Shown piece after piece: positions 25,871 to 37,042 of a stretch of 64,000 nt of DNA. Every line of letters starts with the position of its first letter. Positions within the stretch are counted from its first letter, which is position 1. The position numbers were made by a program, and so were the translations under genes. Under the pieces are notes generated by a model, which was not told where the DNA came from, made no database searches, and was given only the letters and a program-made list of their open reading frames with translations. The stretch comes from an uncultured Gemmatimonadota bacterium (GTDB lineage: Bacteria > Gemmatimonadota > Gemmatimonadetes > Gemmatimonadales > Gemmatimonadaceae), in assembly GCA_902826615.1 (NCBI GenBank), contig CADEFN010000001.1:868001-932000 (forward strand), read 5' to 3'.

Positions 25871-27664
25871 CTACTTGAGGTCGAGTTTGCCGGAGGGCCG
25901 GAGGGAGCGCAGTCGCCACGAGTTGCCACTGCGCTCCAGGTCCGCGACAAACGAAGCACTGCTTTTCCGGTTGGCGCCGAATGCCGTCCGTGCGGTAAGT
26001 GTGGCGGCAAAGCGTGCCGTGGCCCGGCTGCCGTCGACGTCGATGTCCGGGGCGCCTGAGAGACTCATGCTCAGGCGCCCTTCGCGCATCAGCGAGATCC
26101 ACTGCGCTTCCGCGCCGCCCTGCAGCACACTCCCCACGAAGCTTGTGTTGCCACTACCGACCGCGTCGGCAAAGCGGTCCAGTGCTTCGGCGATACCAGC
26201 CGATGCAGCGCGACCGTTGTCAGGGGGTGTTCGCTCCTCCGGCTCCGGTGGCTGCGGTCGCACCGGGGTCTGCGGCTCCGGCTCTGCGACGGACGAAGGC
26301 TTGGGGTCGGTCCCTCCCTGCGGCGTCGGCGCAACCTTCCCGCTCTTCGGCGGTCGAACGGGTGCTGCCGCACGCTCGGCGGGGCGCAGCGTGACGACGC
26401 GCTCTGGAGGGTCGATTGGGGCGGGCACCACGCCACCAGCCGGAGGAAGGTCGGCGGCAGGCACGGTCGCGGGAGTTTCCGGTGTGCGTGCGCTGTCCGG
26501 CGCCTGCGGCACCACCGCAGCTGTGTCTGGTTTGTCATCACCGCCGGTCCGCGCCGGCGTGTCGTTCGGGTTCAGGATGCGCAACGCGACCGCCAGCACC
26601 GCGAAGAGGCCAGCCGTTCCGGCCCACGTGCGCCAATCCTCCAGCCATGCCCTGACGCGGTCCCCCGTGCCGATGGAGTGCCTCGCGTCACGCGAAGGCA
26701 CAACATCGGCGAGTTGCGTGACAGGCACCGCGGCCACGGGATGATCGGCAGTCACGGCGACTGGCGGTGTTGCGGCCGCACGCGCCGGGGTGGGTGGCGC
26801 GACGTCGGCAAGCCTGGTGGCTGGGGCCGGACGTGAAGGAGCCGTGCCCTGGGCGGCAATGGTCGCGCGAAAGCTGGCCGCGAGTGCGCGGGCGTTAGGC
26901 GCGCGGTCCTGGGGCTGCTTGGCCATCGCGTGCTGGATGAGCGCATCCACCGCGTCGGGCACGTCGGGGACGGCCTCGCGCACCGGCGGTGCCGGCTCAT
27001 GCAGCTGCTTCATCATGAGCTCGTAGTCACTGTCCGCCTCGAACGCCACACGACCCGTGATGAGTTCGTACACCACCGCGCCTAACGAATACAGATCGCT
27101 GCGCCCATCCACCTCCTCGCCGCGCAACTGTTCGGGGGACATGTACATCGGCGTCCCAACCGCCGCTCCCACGCGCGTCTGACGACTGCGCCCGAGAATA
27201 CGCGCAATGCCGAAGTCCATCACCTTCACCACGCCGTCGCGGGTGAGCATGATGTTGGCCGGCTTGATGTCGCGATGGACGACACCCTTGTCGTGGGCAT
27301 GATCCAGGGCATCGGCAACGGCGGCCGCAAGCTCCAGCGCACGCGGCCAGGCAAGGCGCCCAGACCGCTGCACTATCGACTCCAGTGTTTCGCCGCGGAT
27401 GAACTCCATCACCAGCACAGCGTCGCTCCCCGACCGCTCCAGCCCGAACACCGCCGCAATATTGGGATGGCTGAGTCGAGCCAGTGCCACCGCCTCCTGC
27501 CGAAAGCGTTCACTCAATGCCGCCTGCCGTGCGAGGTCGGGGCGCATCACCTTGAGCGCCACCTCACGATCGAGCATTTCATCGAGACCGCGATACACGG
27601 TCCCCATGCCACCATCACCGATCCGCTCGAGGATGCGGTAGTTGCCCACCGTGGTGCCGATCAT
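25871..27664 (-). CDS. Ser/Thr protein kinase, last gene of phosphosignalling operon
   Basis: A 597-residue kinase: glycine loop RIGDGGMGTVY, catalytic Lys in VALKVM, HRDIKPAN at 130-137, DFG at 150-152. The activation loop reads RQTRVGAAVGTPMYMSPEQ with T163 in a T-R-V-G setting that recurs in its operon partners. After the kinase domain (~265) comes a Pro/Ala-rich linker, a membrane helix at about 335-355, a long proline-rich stretch, and a ~125-residue C-terminal domain (DRFADAVGSGN, SNSWRLRSLRPSG end) that resembles periplasmic NTF2-like folds; that last point is a guess. ATG 27664 overlaps the PP2C stop (ATGA). Confidence 0.93.
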   Translation of the reverse strand: MIGTTVGNYRILERIGDGGMGTVYRGLDEMLDREVALKVMRPDLARQAALSERFRQEAVALARLSHPNIAAVFGLERSGSDAVLVMEFIRGETLESIVQRSGRLAWPRALELAAAVADALDHAHDKGVVHRDIKPANIMLTRDGVVKVMDFGIARILGRSRQTRVGAAVGTPMYMSPEQLRGEEVDGRSDLYSLGAVVYELITGRVAFEADSDYELMMKQLHEPAPPVREAVPDVPDAVDALIQHAMAKQPQDRAPNARALAASFRATIAAQGTAPSRPAPATRLADVAPPTPARAAATPPVAVTADHPVAAVPVTQLADVVPSRDARHSIGTGDRVRAWLEDWRTWAGTAGLFAVLAVALRILNPNDTPARTGGDDKPDTAAVVPQAPDSARTPETPATVPAADLPPAGGVVPAPIDPPERVVTLRPAERAAAPVRPPKSGKVAPTPQGGTDPKPSSVAEPEPQTPVRPQPPEPEERTPPDNGRAASAGIAEALDRFADAVGSGNTSFVGSVLQGGAEAQWISLMREGRLSMSLSGAPDIDVDGSRATARFAATLTARTAFGANRKSSASFVADLERSGNSWRLRSLRPSGKLDLK

Positions 27665-28521
27665 GCAGCGCCTCCCACCCGCGTGGTGCGCACCTCGCGC
27701 GGCTCGACGGCGACTTCGATGACAGCAACAGAGATGTTGTCAAACCCACCGGCCTCCCGCGCCAGCTCCACCAGCCGGTCACACGCCTCCTGCGGCCCCA
27801 GCGACAGCACCACACCGCGCACGACCTCGTCGGCGACCAGGTCGTACAACCCATCGGAGCACAGCATCAGGCGGTCTCCGGCGCGGAGACGGAGCGCCTG
27901 TGGCCAGTGCGTCACCTCCACTCTGCGATGGCTGCCGAGCGCCCGGGAGATGACGTTCTTGTCGGGATGCGAGCGTGCCTCCTCCCGCGTGATCGCGCCC
28001 TTGCGCACCAGCTCCATCACCGCCGAGTGATCCTCGGTCATGAGCAGGAGATCGTCGTCGCGAATCATGTAGCAGCGGCTGTCGCCGACATGGGCGCAGT
28101 ACGCCATCCCCTGCCGGATGAGGACCGCCGTGCACGTCGTGCCCATCCCTCGCAAACGCGGCTCTCGGTCGGCCGCGGCAAAGACCGCCGTGTTGGCCGC
28201 TTCCGTCGCCCGCACCAGCAAGGCATGACCGTCTCGTTCGGTGGCGTTGAGGCCGGCAAGCAGCGACTCCATGGCCAGATGGCTCGCCACCTCACCACCT
28301 TCGTGACCTCCCATGCCGTCGCACACGACGATCAGCATGGTGTCAGGGCTGGTGGCGGATTGCGCGATTCGAATGGCGTCCTCGTTGATGGCGCGGACGC
28401 AGCCGACGTTGGTGGCCACCCCCGTGACGATGCGCAACCCGCCAGGTGCTGCACGCAGCTCGGTGGTCGGGCGTACCACCTCGGCCGGCGAGCGGGAGAA
28501 CAACCGCGACAGAATACTCAT
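27661..28521 (-). CDS. PP2C-type Ser/Thr phosphatase
   Basis: A 286-residue PPM phosphatase. Metal-binding motifs are all present: INEDA at ~45-49, VVCDGMGGHEGGEVAS with D68, CAHVGDSRCY, MTEDHS, LCSDGLYD and FDNISVAV. It has no membrane segment and should be a soluble cytosolic phosphatase reversing the partner kinases. Its last residues (RTTRVGGAA) contain the same T-R-V-G as the activation loop of the next kinase. It overlaps the upstream kinase stop and the downstream kinase start by four bases each, so the three proteins are made in coupled amounts. Confidence 0.95.
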   Translation of the reverse strand: MSILSRLFSRSPAEVVRPTTELRAAPGGLRIVTGVATNVGCVRAINEDAIRIAQSATSPDTMLIVVCDGMGGHEGGEVASHLAMESLLAGLNATERDGHALLVRATEAANTAVFAAADREPRLRGMGTTCTAVLIRQGMAYCAHVGDSRCYMIRDDDLLLMTEDHSAVMELVRKGAITREEARSHPDKNVISRALGSHRRVEVTHWPQALRLRAGDRLMLCSDGLYDLVADEVVRGVVLSLGPQEACDRLVELAREAGGFDNISVAVIEVAVEPREVRTTRVGGAA

Positions 28522-29822
28522 GGAGTGCCTGACGAGAAGGAGGCAGCGCCTGCGTCGCTGCGAGGAGGAGCAGAGGGGAGAGACGATCGCTGCATGGTGT
28601 ACTGAAACTCATTCGGGCCATCGCTCACCTGGAAACGCTGCCGGAGATCCTCAAAGCCGGACTGCCGGAGGGTGACGTCGAGCCATTCGCCGATGGGTGC
28701 GTCCATGGTGAACGGAGTGTGGCCGATGACCGCGCCGTTCCGGAGCACCTCGGCGGTTCCCTCGAAGATCTTGATCACTACACTGCGGCGCTCCGGTTTT
28801 GACGGAGTCTGCCCGGTGCGAAGGATCCCGGTATCCGGGGCAGGATCAGGCGCCGGAGTGGGCACAACGGGGAGGGGCGCCGGGGCACAACAGAGCCGCT
28901 GGCTCTCCCGCCACACGAAGGTGCCTGCCACCAACGCCGCTCCTGCCGAGAGGATCAGTGACCACCGATGCCAAGGCGCGCGCGGGTTAAGGAGTGGTGG
29001 CGGGGCGAGCAGGCGTCTGACTTCGTCGCGCAACACACCGGCAGAGAGAAAGCGGTCCTTCGGGTCCACTTTCAGGCATCGGGCAATCAGGCGTTCGGTG
29101 TCAGCAGCGATGCCGGCATGGTGCAGCGATGGGGCCTCATAGGCGCCCTTGAGGATCCGTGCCATCACGACCGTAAAGGAGTCGCCGCGAAAGGGCACAT
29201 GTCCGGTCAGCATTTCATAGAGCAATACTCCCAGTGCCCACACATCCGACGCCGGGGTCACGGGCTCGCCCCGCACCTGTTCTGGAGAGAGGTAATGAAG
29301 CGTGCCCACCACACTGCCGTCTGTCGTGAGTTTGGGTGAGTCGGCCGCCTTGGCGATCCCGAAGTCGAGGAGCTTGAGCACACCCTGCTCGTCGATCTTG
29401 ACGTTGTTGGCCTTGAGGTCGCGATGAATGATCCCGCGATCGTGAATGTGGGCCACCGCGTCACAGAGAGTCGCAAACAACGGAAGCGCTTCACCGGGAC
29501 TCAGGGCCCCGTACTGGAGACGATGCTCCAGCGTGTGACCCGTGACGTACTCCATCACGATCCCCGGCCGCCCGTCGGTTTCGACCGTGTCGTACCAGGC
29601 CGCAATGTTCGGGTGCTGCAAGGTGGAGAGAATGCGCGCTTCGTTGCGAAACCGCTCGACAAATGACGGAGAGCGATGCGAGGTGGTGAGGATCTTGAGC
29701 GCGGCCACCTGGCCACTCTGGAGGTGTACCGCCCGGTACACCTCCCCCATGCCGCCGGCCCCCAGGAAATCGACCAGCCGCCAGGAGCCAGCGGTCCAGC
29801 GCAGGTAGGTACCGGCGGGCAT
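28518..29822 (-). CDS. Ser/Thr protein kinase with PEGA domain
   Basis: A 434-residue kinase. Kinase domain: FLGAGGMGEVY, catalytic Lys in AALKIL, HRDLKANNV, DFGIAK and GTLHYLSPEQ. A membrane helix lies near residues 285-303 (WSLILSAGAALVAGTFVW), preceded by a short linker. The extracytoplasmic tail ends in a PEGA domain (IKIFEGTAEVLRNGAVIGHTP), a fold often associated with surface sensing. GGAG precedes the ATG. It lies 15 bases after the FHA-protease gene and overlaps PP2C by four bases. It would phosphorylate Thr/Ser on operon partners, with PP2C as eraser. Confidence 0.93.
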   Translation of the reverse strand: MPAGTYLRWTAGSWRLVDFLGAGGMGEVYRAVHLQSGQVAALKILTTSHRSPSFVERFRNEARILSTLQHPNIAAWYDTVETDGRPGIVMEYVTGHTLEHRLQYGALSPGEALPLFATLCDAVAHIHDRGIIHRDLKANNVKIDEQGVLKLLDFGIAKAADSPKLTTDGSVVGTLHYLSPEQVRGEPVTPASDVWALGVLLYEMLTGHVPFRGDSFTVVMARILKGAYEAPSLHHAGIAADTERLIARCLKVDPKDRFLSAGVLRDEVRRLLAPPPLLNPRAPWHRWSLILSAGAALVAGTFVWRESQRLCCAPAPLPVVPTPAPDPAPDTGILRTGQTPSKPERRSVVIKIFEGTAEVLRNGAVIGHTPFTMDAPIGEWLDVTLRQSGFEDLRQRFQVSDGPNEFQYTMQRSSLPSAPPRSDAGAASFSSGTP

Positions 29823-29837
29823 GGGTGAACTCCGCTA

Positions 29838-31607
29838 CTACTTCGTGTTGGGTGTCACGGTCATCAGCTGCATGCCGAACTGGATCGGCACCGCAAAGCT
29901 GACCTGGGCATCGGCGGAACGGCCGGCGAAGTAGATCCCGATGACCCGCCCGGTGTTGTCGAACATCGGTCCACCGCTGTTCCCGCCGCCGGTCGAGTTG
30001 ATGGTGAGCTGGTAGCGGTCGCCGTACGGCGCATACGTCGCGTAGGCATCGGTGGCGGGGCCGTCGGCGGCACGCAGGATCTTGCCGATATTGCCGGCGG
30101 ACAGGGTCGGGTCGGGCACCGTACGCACCTGCGCTTCGCGATTGAAGGTGTCCTTCGACTTCACCACCGCCACCACTTCATCGGACAGACCGGGGTAGCC
30201 GAGCACCGTGACCTGGTCACCCACCTGCAGCGTTTTGTAGTTGTCGTTCAGCACGACCGGCTCGAGCGAGGACGGTGTTTCGATCTTCATGAGCGCCACA
30301 TCGTGCTGGTCGCTGACGCGCGCCACGGTAGCATCCACCGGGTTGGTATTCTTGCGGAATCGCACGTAGAGGTATTCCTGCCGACCACGAAACGCCTCGA
30401 TTTCGCCCTTGGGACCCGTTTGTCTCGTTTCCGACGGCACCCAGCGTTGCGGCGGGTTGGTGGTCATCACGTTCCCCTGCCGGTCCAGCAACACCTCGCC
30501 ATTCGCATTCACCAGCACGCCGCCATCGTTGTCCCCGAAGCGGTAGGGCGCGCGCCAGTTGGCGGCCACGTGACGGTTGGTCAGAATGAAACCCGTGCTG
30601 GTGACAACAAAACCGCTGCCGGATCCATTCACGGCGATCGGTGAACCGCTGCTGGCATCGAGCGTCAGGTACGGCTCCACCTGATCGTCAGTGACCGCGA
30701 TGTAGGCCGGAATGGTGCTGCCAGCGCCGGCGATCAGCGGCACGGTACGCCCGTTGCGAAGCTTGATGGCGTTTGGCACGTACCGGTGGAACACCTGAGC
30801 GCCGGTTGGCGCGTAGATCAGGTTCCAGCTGAAGTCGACGGCCACGGTGGCGTTGGAGTACCGTGCCGCGATTTCGGTGGGGGTGATCCCGGCGCGGGCA
30901 CTGTTGGCGCGGTTCACGCTGTCCAGCCGCGCGCGTTCGGCCTCCAGCTTGCGCTGCATCTCGCTCTGGCTGTCCTTCTTTTGCTGGTCCACATCGTCCT
31001 GCAGCCGGTTCTTCTGGGCCTGCGACCACGCCACCACGGCCATCAGCATCGCCGCGGCCACGCCGCCCACGAGTTGCAGCCGCCGGTTGGTCTGCCGCTT
31101 GGTGTCGGTAATCATGCGCTCGACGGTGGCCTTCCCGATGCCACCGGCCGGTGCACCGCCCACGGCCCCCGACACCGGCGCCGGCGCGGAGCCCACGCGC
31201 GTCTCGTTCACCTGGGCCGTCGCGCCAGGGGCGCCGACATTCCCGAGTCGCGTTGCCTTGAGGTAGGCAGCAGGCAATGGGTCGATATCAAACTGGATTT
31301 CAGGGCCGCCCGCGCCGAGCTGGATCACGTCCCCGGGCAGCAGCGGCATGTCGCCGACCACGCGAAGTTTGTTGAGATAGGTGCCGTTGCGGCTGTTCAG
31401 GTCCACCAGCTTGAAGCGGTAGGGGTCGTTCGGCTCGCGGACGATGCGCGCGTGCTGGCGACCCACCAGGTCATCCTTGTCGGGATCGAACCGGACATTG
31501 GAGCCGGGGTCGCGGCCGAACACGAGTTCGGCAAACTCCTGCAGGGGAAACTCTTCGAGCTGACTGGCCTTCGAGCCTTTCAGATGACGGAGAATGACGC
31601 GTTCCAT
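29838..31607 (-). CDS. FHA domain-trypsin-like protease fusion, membrane anchored
   Basis: A 589-residue fusion with three parts. Residues ~20-105 are an FHA phosphothreonine-binding domain (FGRDPGSN, GRQHARI, NSRNGTYLN). A linker holds KATRLG (T119) and NETRVG (T136). One membrane helix is at about 178-194, followed by a charged coiled coil (~196-232). Residues ~245-585 are a trypsin-fold protease with triad H346 (TNRHVAA), D436 (HDVALMKI) and S544 (GGGNSGGPMF), so it should be active in the periplasm. The FHA part faces the cytosol where the kinases act. First gene of a four-gene operon; its Shine-Dalgarno lies in a potential stem described separately. Confidence 0.93.
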   Translation of the reverse strand: MERVILRHLKGSKASQLEEFPLQEFAELVFGRDPGSNVRFDPDKDDLVGRQHARIVREPNDPYRFKLVDLNSRNGTYLNKLRVVGDMPLLPGDVIQLGAGGPEIQFDIDPLPAAYLKATRLGNVGAPGATAQVNETRVGSAPAPVSGAVGGAPAGGIGKATVERMITDTKRQTNRRLQLVGGVAAAMLMAVVAWSQAQKNRLQDDVDQQKKDSQSEMQRKLEAERARLDSVNRANSARAGITPTEIAARYSNATVAVDFSWNLIYAPTGAQVFHRYVPNAIKLRNGRTVPLIAGAGSTIPAYIAVTDDQVEPYLTLDASSGSPIAVNGSGSGFVVTSTGFILTNRHVAANWRAPYRFGDNDGGVLVNANGEVLLDRQGNVMTTNPPQRWVPSETRQTGPKGEIEAFRGRQEYLYVRFRKNTNPVDATVARVSDQHDVALMKIETPSSLEPVVLNDNYKTLQVGDQVTVLGYPGLSDEVVAVVKSKDTFNREAQVRTVPDPTLSAGNIGKILRAADGPATDAYATYAPYGDRYQLTINSTGGGNSGGPMFDNTGRVIGIYFAGRSADAQVSFAVPIQFGMQLMTVTPNTK

Positions 31608-31701
31608 CGTGGCGTGTCCTCGTGGGAATGGCAGCCGGGAGGGGGCTGCGGTGGCGGTTCATGCGGCCTTCGGAAAGACAAGCGCAGGAACCCACGAGGA
31701 C
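31608..31701 (-). promoter_or_regulatory. Structured leader that can pair the FHA-protease ribosome binding site
   Basis: In the minus-strand transcript GUCCUCGUGGG (31701-31691) is followed 64 bases later by its exact complement CCCACGAGGAC (31626-31616). The second arm contains GAGGA (31621-31617), nine bases before the AUG at 31607, so the stem would hide the Shine-Dalgarno. Inside the loop a second hairpin (arms 31649-31644 and 31636-31631) can form. I do not recognise a known riboswitch or thermometer class. The complementarity is seen in the sequence; the folding and its role are inference. Confidence 0.5.
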
Positions 31702-31744
31702 AGATCACGCGGCGTTCGGCCCCGGGCAGGCCTCGGTATCTGGG

Positions 31745-34265
<2,521 letters not shown>

Positions 34266-34273
<8 letters not shown>

Positions 34274-34967
34274 CGAGCTCTCGCTGCAGGAAGGCTTTGG
34301 CAAAGGTCCAGTCGCGTTTTACGGTCGCTGGCGAAATACCCAGTACCTCGGCCACTTCCTCCACCTCGAGCCCGCCGAAGAATCGCAGCTCCACCACACG
34401 GGCGTATCGCGAATCCACAGTGGCCAGCTTGGACAGTGCATCGTCGAGCGCGATCACATCCAGGGCGCGTCCGGCGTCGCCCGTGTCCGCGAGGGCATTG
34501 TCCTCCAGCGTTACGCGCTCTCCGCCCTCACGTTTGGCAGCACTGCGCCGTCTCGCGTGATCCACCAGGATGCGTCGCATTGCCTGCGCGGCCACCCCAT
34601 AAAAGTGGGAACGCCCCTGCCACGTCACGCCCCGCTGATCGCTAAGGCGCAGATAGACCTCACTCACCAGGGCCGTGGGCTGCAGCGTGTGTCCCTCGCG
34701 TTCGCCGCGCATGTAGTGCGCCGCGAGATCATGCAGCTCCTTATAAACGAGGGCGATCAGCTGCTCCGAGGCATTCTGGTCGCCTTGCTGCACGGCCAGC
34801 AGGAGCCGTGTGACTTCGTGGGATGGATCTGACGCCGACACCGGGGAATGCGCGAAAGGAGACGAACTCAGCACTAAGGAATCAGTTGCAACTAATGGAC
34901 CGCAAGGGCTCAGGGGTCCATGAGCCGTGCGGGCGACTTCCTTCGCCTGAAGGGAAGACCAGGACAT
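34266..34967 (-). CDS. ECF sigma factor, TIGR02999-type, kinase-linked
   Basis: Region 2 shows LQPTALVSEVYLRLSDQRG and HFYGVAAQAMRRILVDHARRRSAAKREGG; region 4 shows YARVVELRFFGGLEVEEVAEVLGISPATVKRDW. The usual DAED of region 2.2 reads QPTA, placing a Thr there as in kinase-controlled ECF43 factors. ATG 34967 is preceded by GGAGGAG six bases upstream, which decides this start. However, residues 1-42 are unlike the family and include two TTA codons in unusual context, so GTG 34841 is a real alternative. The downstream kinase gene overlaps by eight bases. The upstream end is only 22 bases from a divergent barrel gene. Confidence 0.88.
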
Positions 34968-34989
34968 CGCAACTCCTCCCCGACCCTCC

Positions 34990-35610
34990 ATGCGACGACC
35001 ACTCATTTTCCTAAGCGCCGTAACGTTCATAGCTGCAACAGCTTCCACTACTCACGCGCAGTCGGCACAGCGCTGGTCCCTGCAGGTCTCCGGCATCGGC
35101 GTTGGGGTCCAGGGGGAGGCCTACGAGGGTTTGTCCTCCGGCCCCGGTTTGGAGGCACAGGTCAGATTGACGCCCAGTGTCTGGTCGTTTGGCCTCGGGC
35201 TACAAGCCTCGACTCACTCCATCGACCTTGGCGACGGCAGCTCAGAGGACGTGGCACTCGCCGGGATTTTTCTCGAACCGCGCCGAGTCATCGATGTGGG
35301 CAGTTCCACCTTCGCTCCGTACGTCTCCGCACGCCTCTCCTTCCTGCAGCAGTCCCTTGAACTCGACGCCGGCAACGGTTCCACGGTGTCGGCGAGCGCG
35401 AGTGGCGCGCAGATCAATGGCGGAGGGGGCCTTCTGTTCCGGTTGTCGCCACGGGTGAACCTTGATCTTGGCGCCACCTACGGCCTCATCAACTTTGGTG
35501 ACGTCGTTGTGAGCGCCACTGGGCTGGGCACGGTGACTGTCGACGGAAGCTCCGGCACCGGCCGCAACCTGGTCATGCGACTCGGTCTGGCGATCGGGCT
35601 CGGGAAGTAG
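34990..35610 (+). CDS. Outer-membrane beta-barrel protein
   Basis: A 206-residue protein with a signal peptide (MRRPLIFLSAVTFIAATAS, cleavage after THAQ). The mature part is a run of amphipathic strands (LQVSGIGVGVQGEAYEG, WSFGLGLQAS, APYVSARLSFL, VNLDLGATYGLINFG) ending in LVMRLGLAIGLGK. It is a small barrel with no substrate clue. No purine-rich ribosome binding site precedes ATG 34990, which suggests leaderless translation or an upstream start. It is divergent from the ECF sigma gene and may be its target, but that is speculation. Confidence 0.78.
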   Translation: MRRPLIFLSAVTFIAATASTTHAQSAQRWSLQVSGIGVGVQGEAYEGLSSGPGLEAQVRLTPSVWSFGLGLQASTHSIDLGDGSSEDVALAGIFLEPRRVIDVGSSTFAPYVSARLSFLQQSLELDAGNGSTVSASASGAQINGGGGLLFRLSPRVNLDLGATYGLINFGDVVVSATGLGTVTVDGSSGTGRNLVMRLGLAIGLGK

Positions 35611-35643
35611 GAGCGCCGAAGCTCCCACAAGAGCGATGGAAAC

Positions 35644-35668
35644 GGTGGCACCATGCCGCGGTGCCACC
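35644..35668. terminator. Hairpin terminator between convergent genes
   Basis: Arms GGTGGCACC (35644-35652) and GGTGCCACC (35660-35668) pair perfectly over 9 bp with a seven-base loop. It lies between the stops of the barrel gene and the convergent cardiolipin synthase gene. Confidence 0.7.
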
Positions 35669-35694
35669 CGCAGTTTGCCTCCTCGCCTCTTCTC

Positions 35695-37041
35695 TCAGGG
35701 CGCGCCCGCGCCCGAATCGCGTCCCGGAAGGTCGAAAGAATCTCCCTGATCTTCCTGCGGCAGCCGCAACCGATGGTCGCCGGGCGCCGACGAGGGCACC
35801 AGTGCGCTCGATCCCTCGGGCAGGAGCGCCGGAAGGGCCGCATGCGGGGGGCGAGCAGGGCCCGGGACGACGTGCCGGCGTCGCACAAAGATCTCCCTCG
35901 ACTGCTCCAGATCGTCCAGAAACATCTCTTCGGCCTGCGCACCTAACGATGCATCTTCGATGAAGGCATCGAGTTCGTAGTTGATGGCAATACCAAGCAG
36001 GTTGAAGTCGGTGGAGCCGACACGCACCCAGCGGCCATCAACCACGTTGGTCTTGGCGTGCATCATTTCCCCGCGCCACTCCCACACCCGCACGCCGCTG
36101 CCGATGAGACGCCGGATGTACGGCACGATCAGCGTGCGCAGCCAGGGATGGTCGTAGGTGCTCGGCACCAGGACCCGCACGTCCACACCGTCACGCGCAG
36201 CGCCAGCGAGCGCTTCCGCCAGGCTCCACGACGGCGCAAAGTAGGCGCTGGCCAGCCACATGTTGCGCTCGGCGCCTAACGCCTGCATCTGCAGGGCGCG
36301 CGAGAGGCGCAGCCGACCCGGTTCTCCTTCCACGATCCCCACCAGGGCCGGCGGGTCGAAGTACGGATCGAGGTGAGATGCCCGCGGAGAGCGTACCTCC
36401 CGGAACTTGAGGAGCCGGCGCCCGCCCGCGCGCTCCCACATCCGCTCGAACGACTCGGCGAGGTCGAGCGCCGCCTGCCCAGCGATGAGCACCCCGGTGT
36501 CGCGCCACGGCGATCGTCGTTTGCGCACCACGCCCTTTTGCCACTGGTCGCCAATGCCAATGCCGCCCGTGATGCCGGCCTGGCGGTCCACCACCAGCAG
36601 CTTGCGATGATCGCGCGGGAGAATGCCGCCCCAGCTGCGGAAGCCCGGGGGATGAAAAATGCGCACCTCGGCGCCAGCGGCGCGCAGCGGCGCAAAGAAC
36701 GATCGTGGAGTGCCCATTCGTCCAACCCAGTCGAGCAACACCCGCACCCGCACGCCACGCGCGGCCGCGGCCGTGAGGGCATCACGGAAACGCAGCCCCG
36801 TCCGGTCATCGCGATAGATGTACTGCTCGAACTCCACACTCTCGCGTGCGCCCTCGATCAGGCCGATCATCGCACTGAATGTGCTCGCGCCTTCGCGGAG
36901 CAGGGTGACCGCGTTGCCCGCCGACACATCGGCCGCGGCAATTCTCCAGAGCCCGCGTGCGTAGGTCCGTGTCTGGTGCACCCGCGACAGAATGGCGGGG
37001 GCGCCTGCGGTCAGGTCGGACGGGTCGGCGTGACGGCTCAT
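35695..37041 (-). CDS. Cardiolipin synthase/phospholipase D-family protein
   Basis: A 448-residue protein with two HKD motifs. The first is DHRKLLVVDRQAGITGG (about residues 143-159), the second MHAKTNVVDGRWVRVGSTDFN (about 327-347). EQYIYRDDRTGLRFRDAL and FAPSWSLAEAL are conserved core parts of bacterial cardiolipin synthases. It has no clear N-terminal membrane segments, like the ClsB/ClsC type. It joins two phosphatidylglycerol molecules or a PG and a PE, though substrate is not visible. The Pro-rich C-terminal ~60 residues are unconserved. Its ATG is one base after the stop of the upstream ThrE-type gene, so they form an operon. Confidence 0.9.
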   Translation of the reverse strand: MSRHADPSDLTAGAPAILSRVHQTRTYARGLWRIAAADVSAGNAVTLLREGASTFSAMIGLIEGARESVEFEQYIYRDDRTGLRFRDALTAAAARGVRVRVLLDWVGRMGTPRSFFAPLRAAGAEVRIFHPPGFRSWGGILPRDHRKLLVVDRQAGITGGIGIGDQWQKGVVRKRRSPWRDTGVLIAGQAALDLAESFERMWERAGGRRLLKFREVRSPRASHLDPYFDPPALVGIVEGEPGRLRLSRALQMQALGAERNMWLASAYFAPSWSLAEALAGAARDGVDVRVLVPSTYDHPWLRTLIVPYIRRLIGSGVRVWEWRGEMMHAKTNVVDGRWVRVGSTDFNLLGIAINYELDAFIEDASLGAQAEEMFLDDLEQSREIFVRRRHVVPGPARPPHAALPALLPEGSSALVPSSAPGDHRLRLPQEDQGDSFDLPGRDSGAGAP

Positions 37042-37042
37042 C

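Noticed and set aside
25871-28521. TerY-P type triad (vWA-PP2C-kinase)
   Set aside because: No von Willebrand A domain protein is encoded next to the kinase and phosphatase.
25871-31607. Type VI secretion threonine-phosphorylation module (PpkA-PppA-Fha)
   Set aside because: Kinase, PP2C and FHA occur together, but there are no Tss/Hcp/VgrG genes in the window and the FHA protein is a membrane-anchored protease, unlike Fha1.
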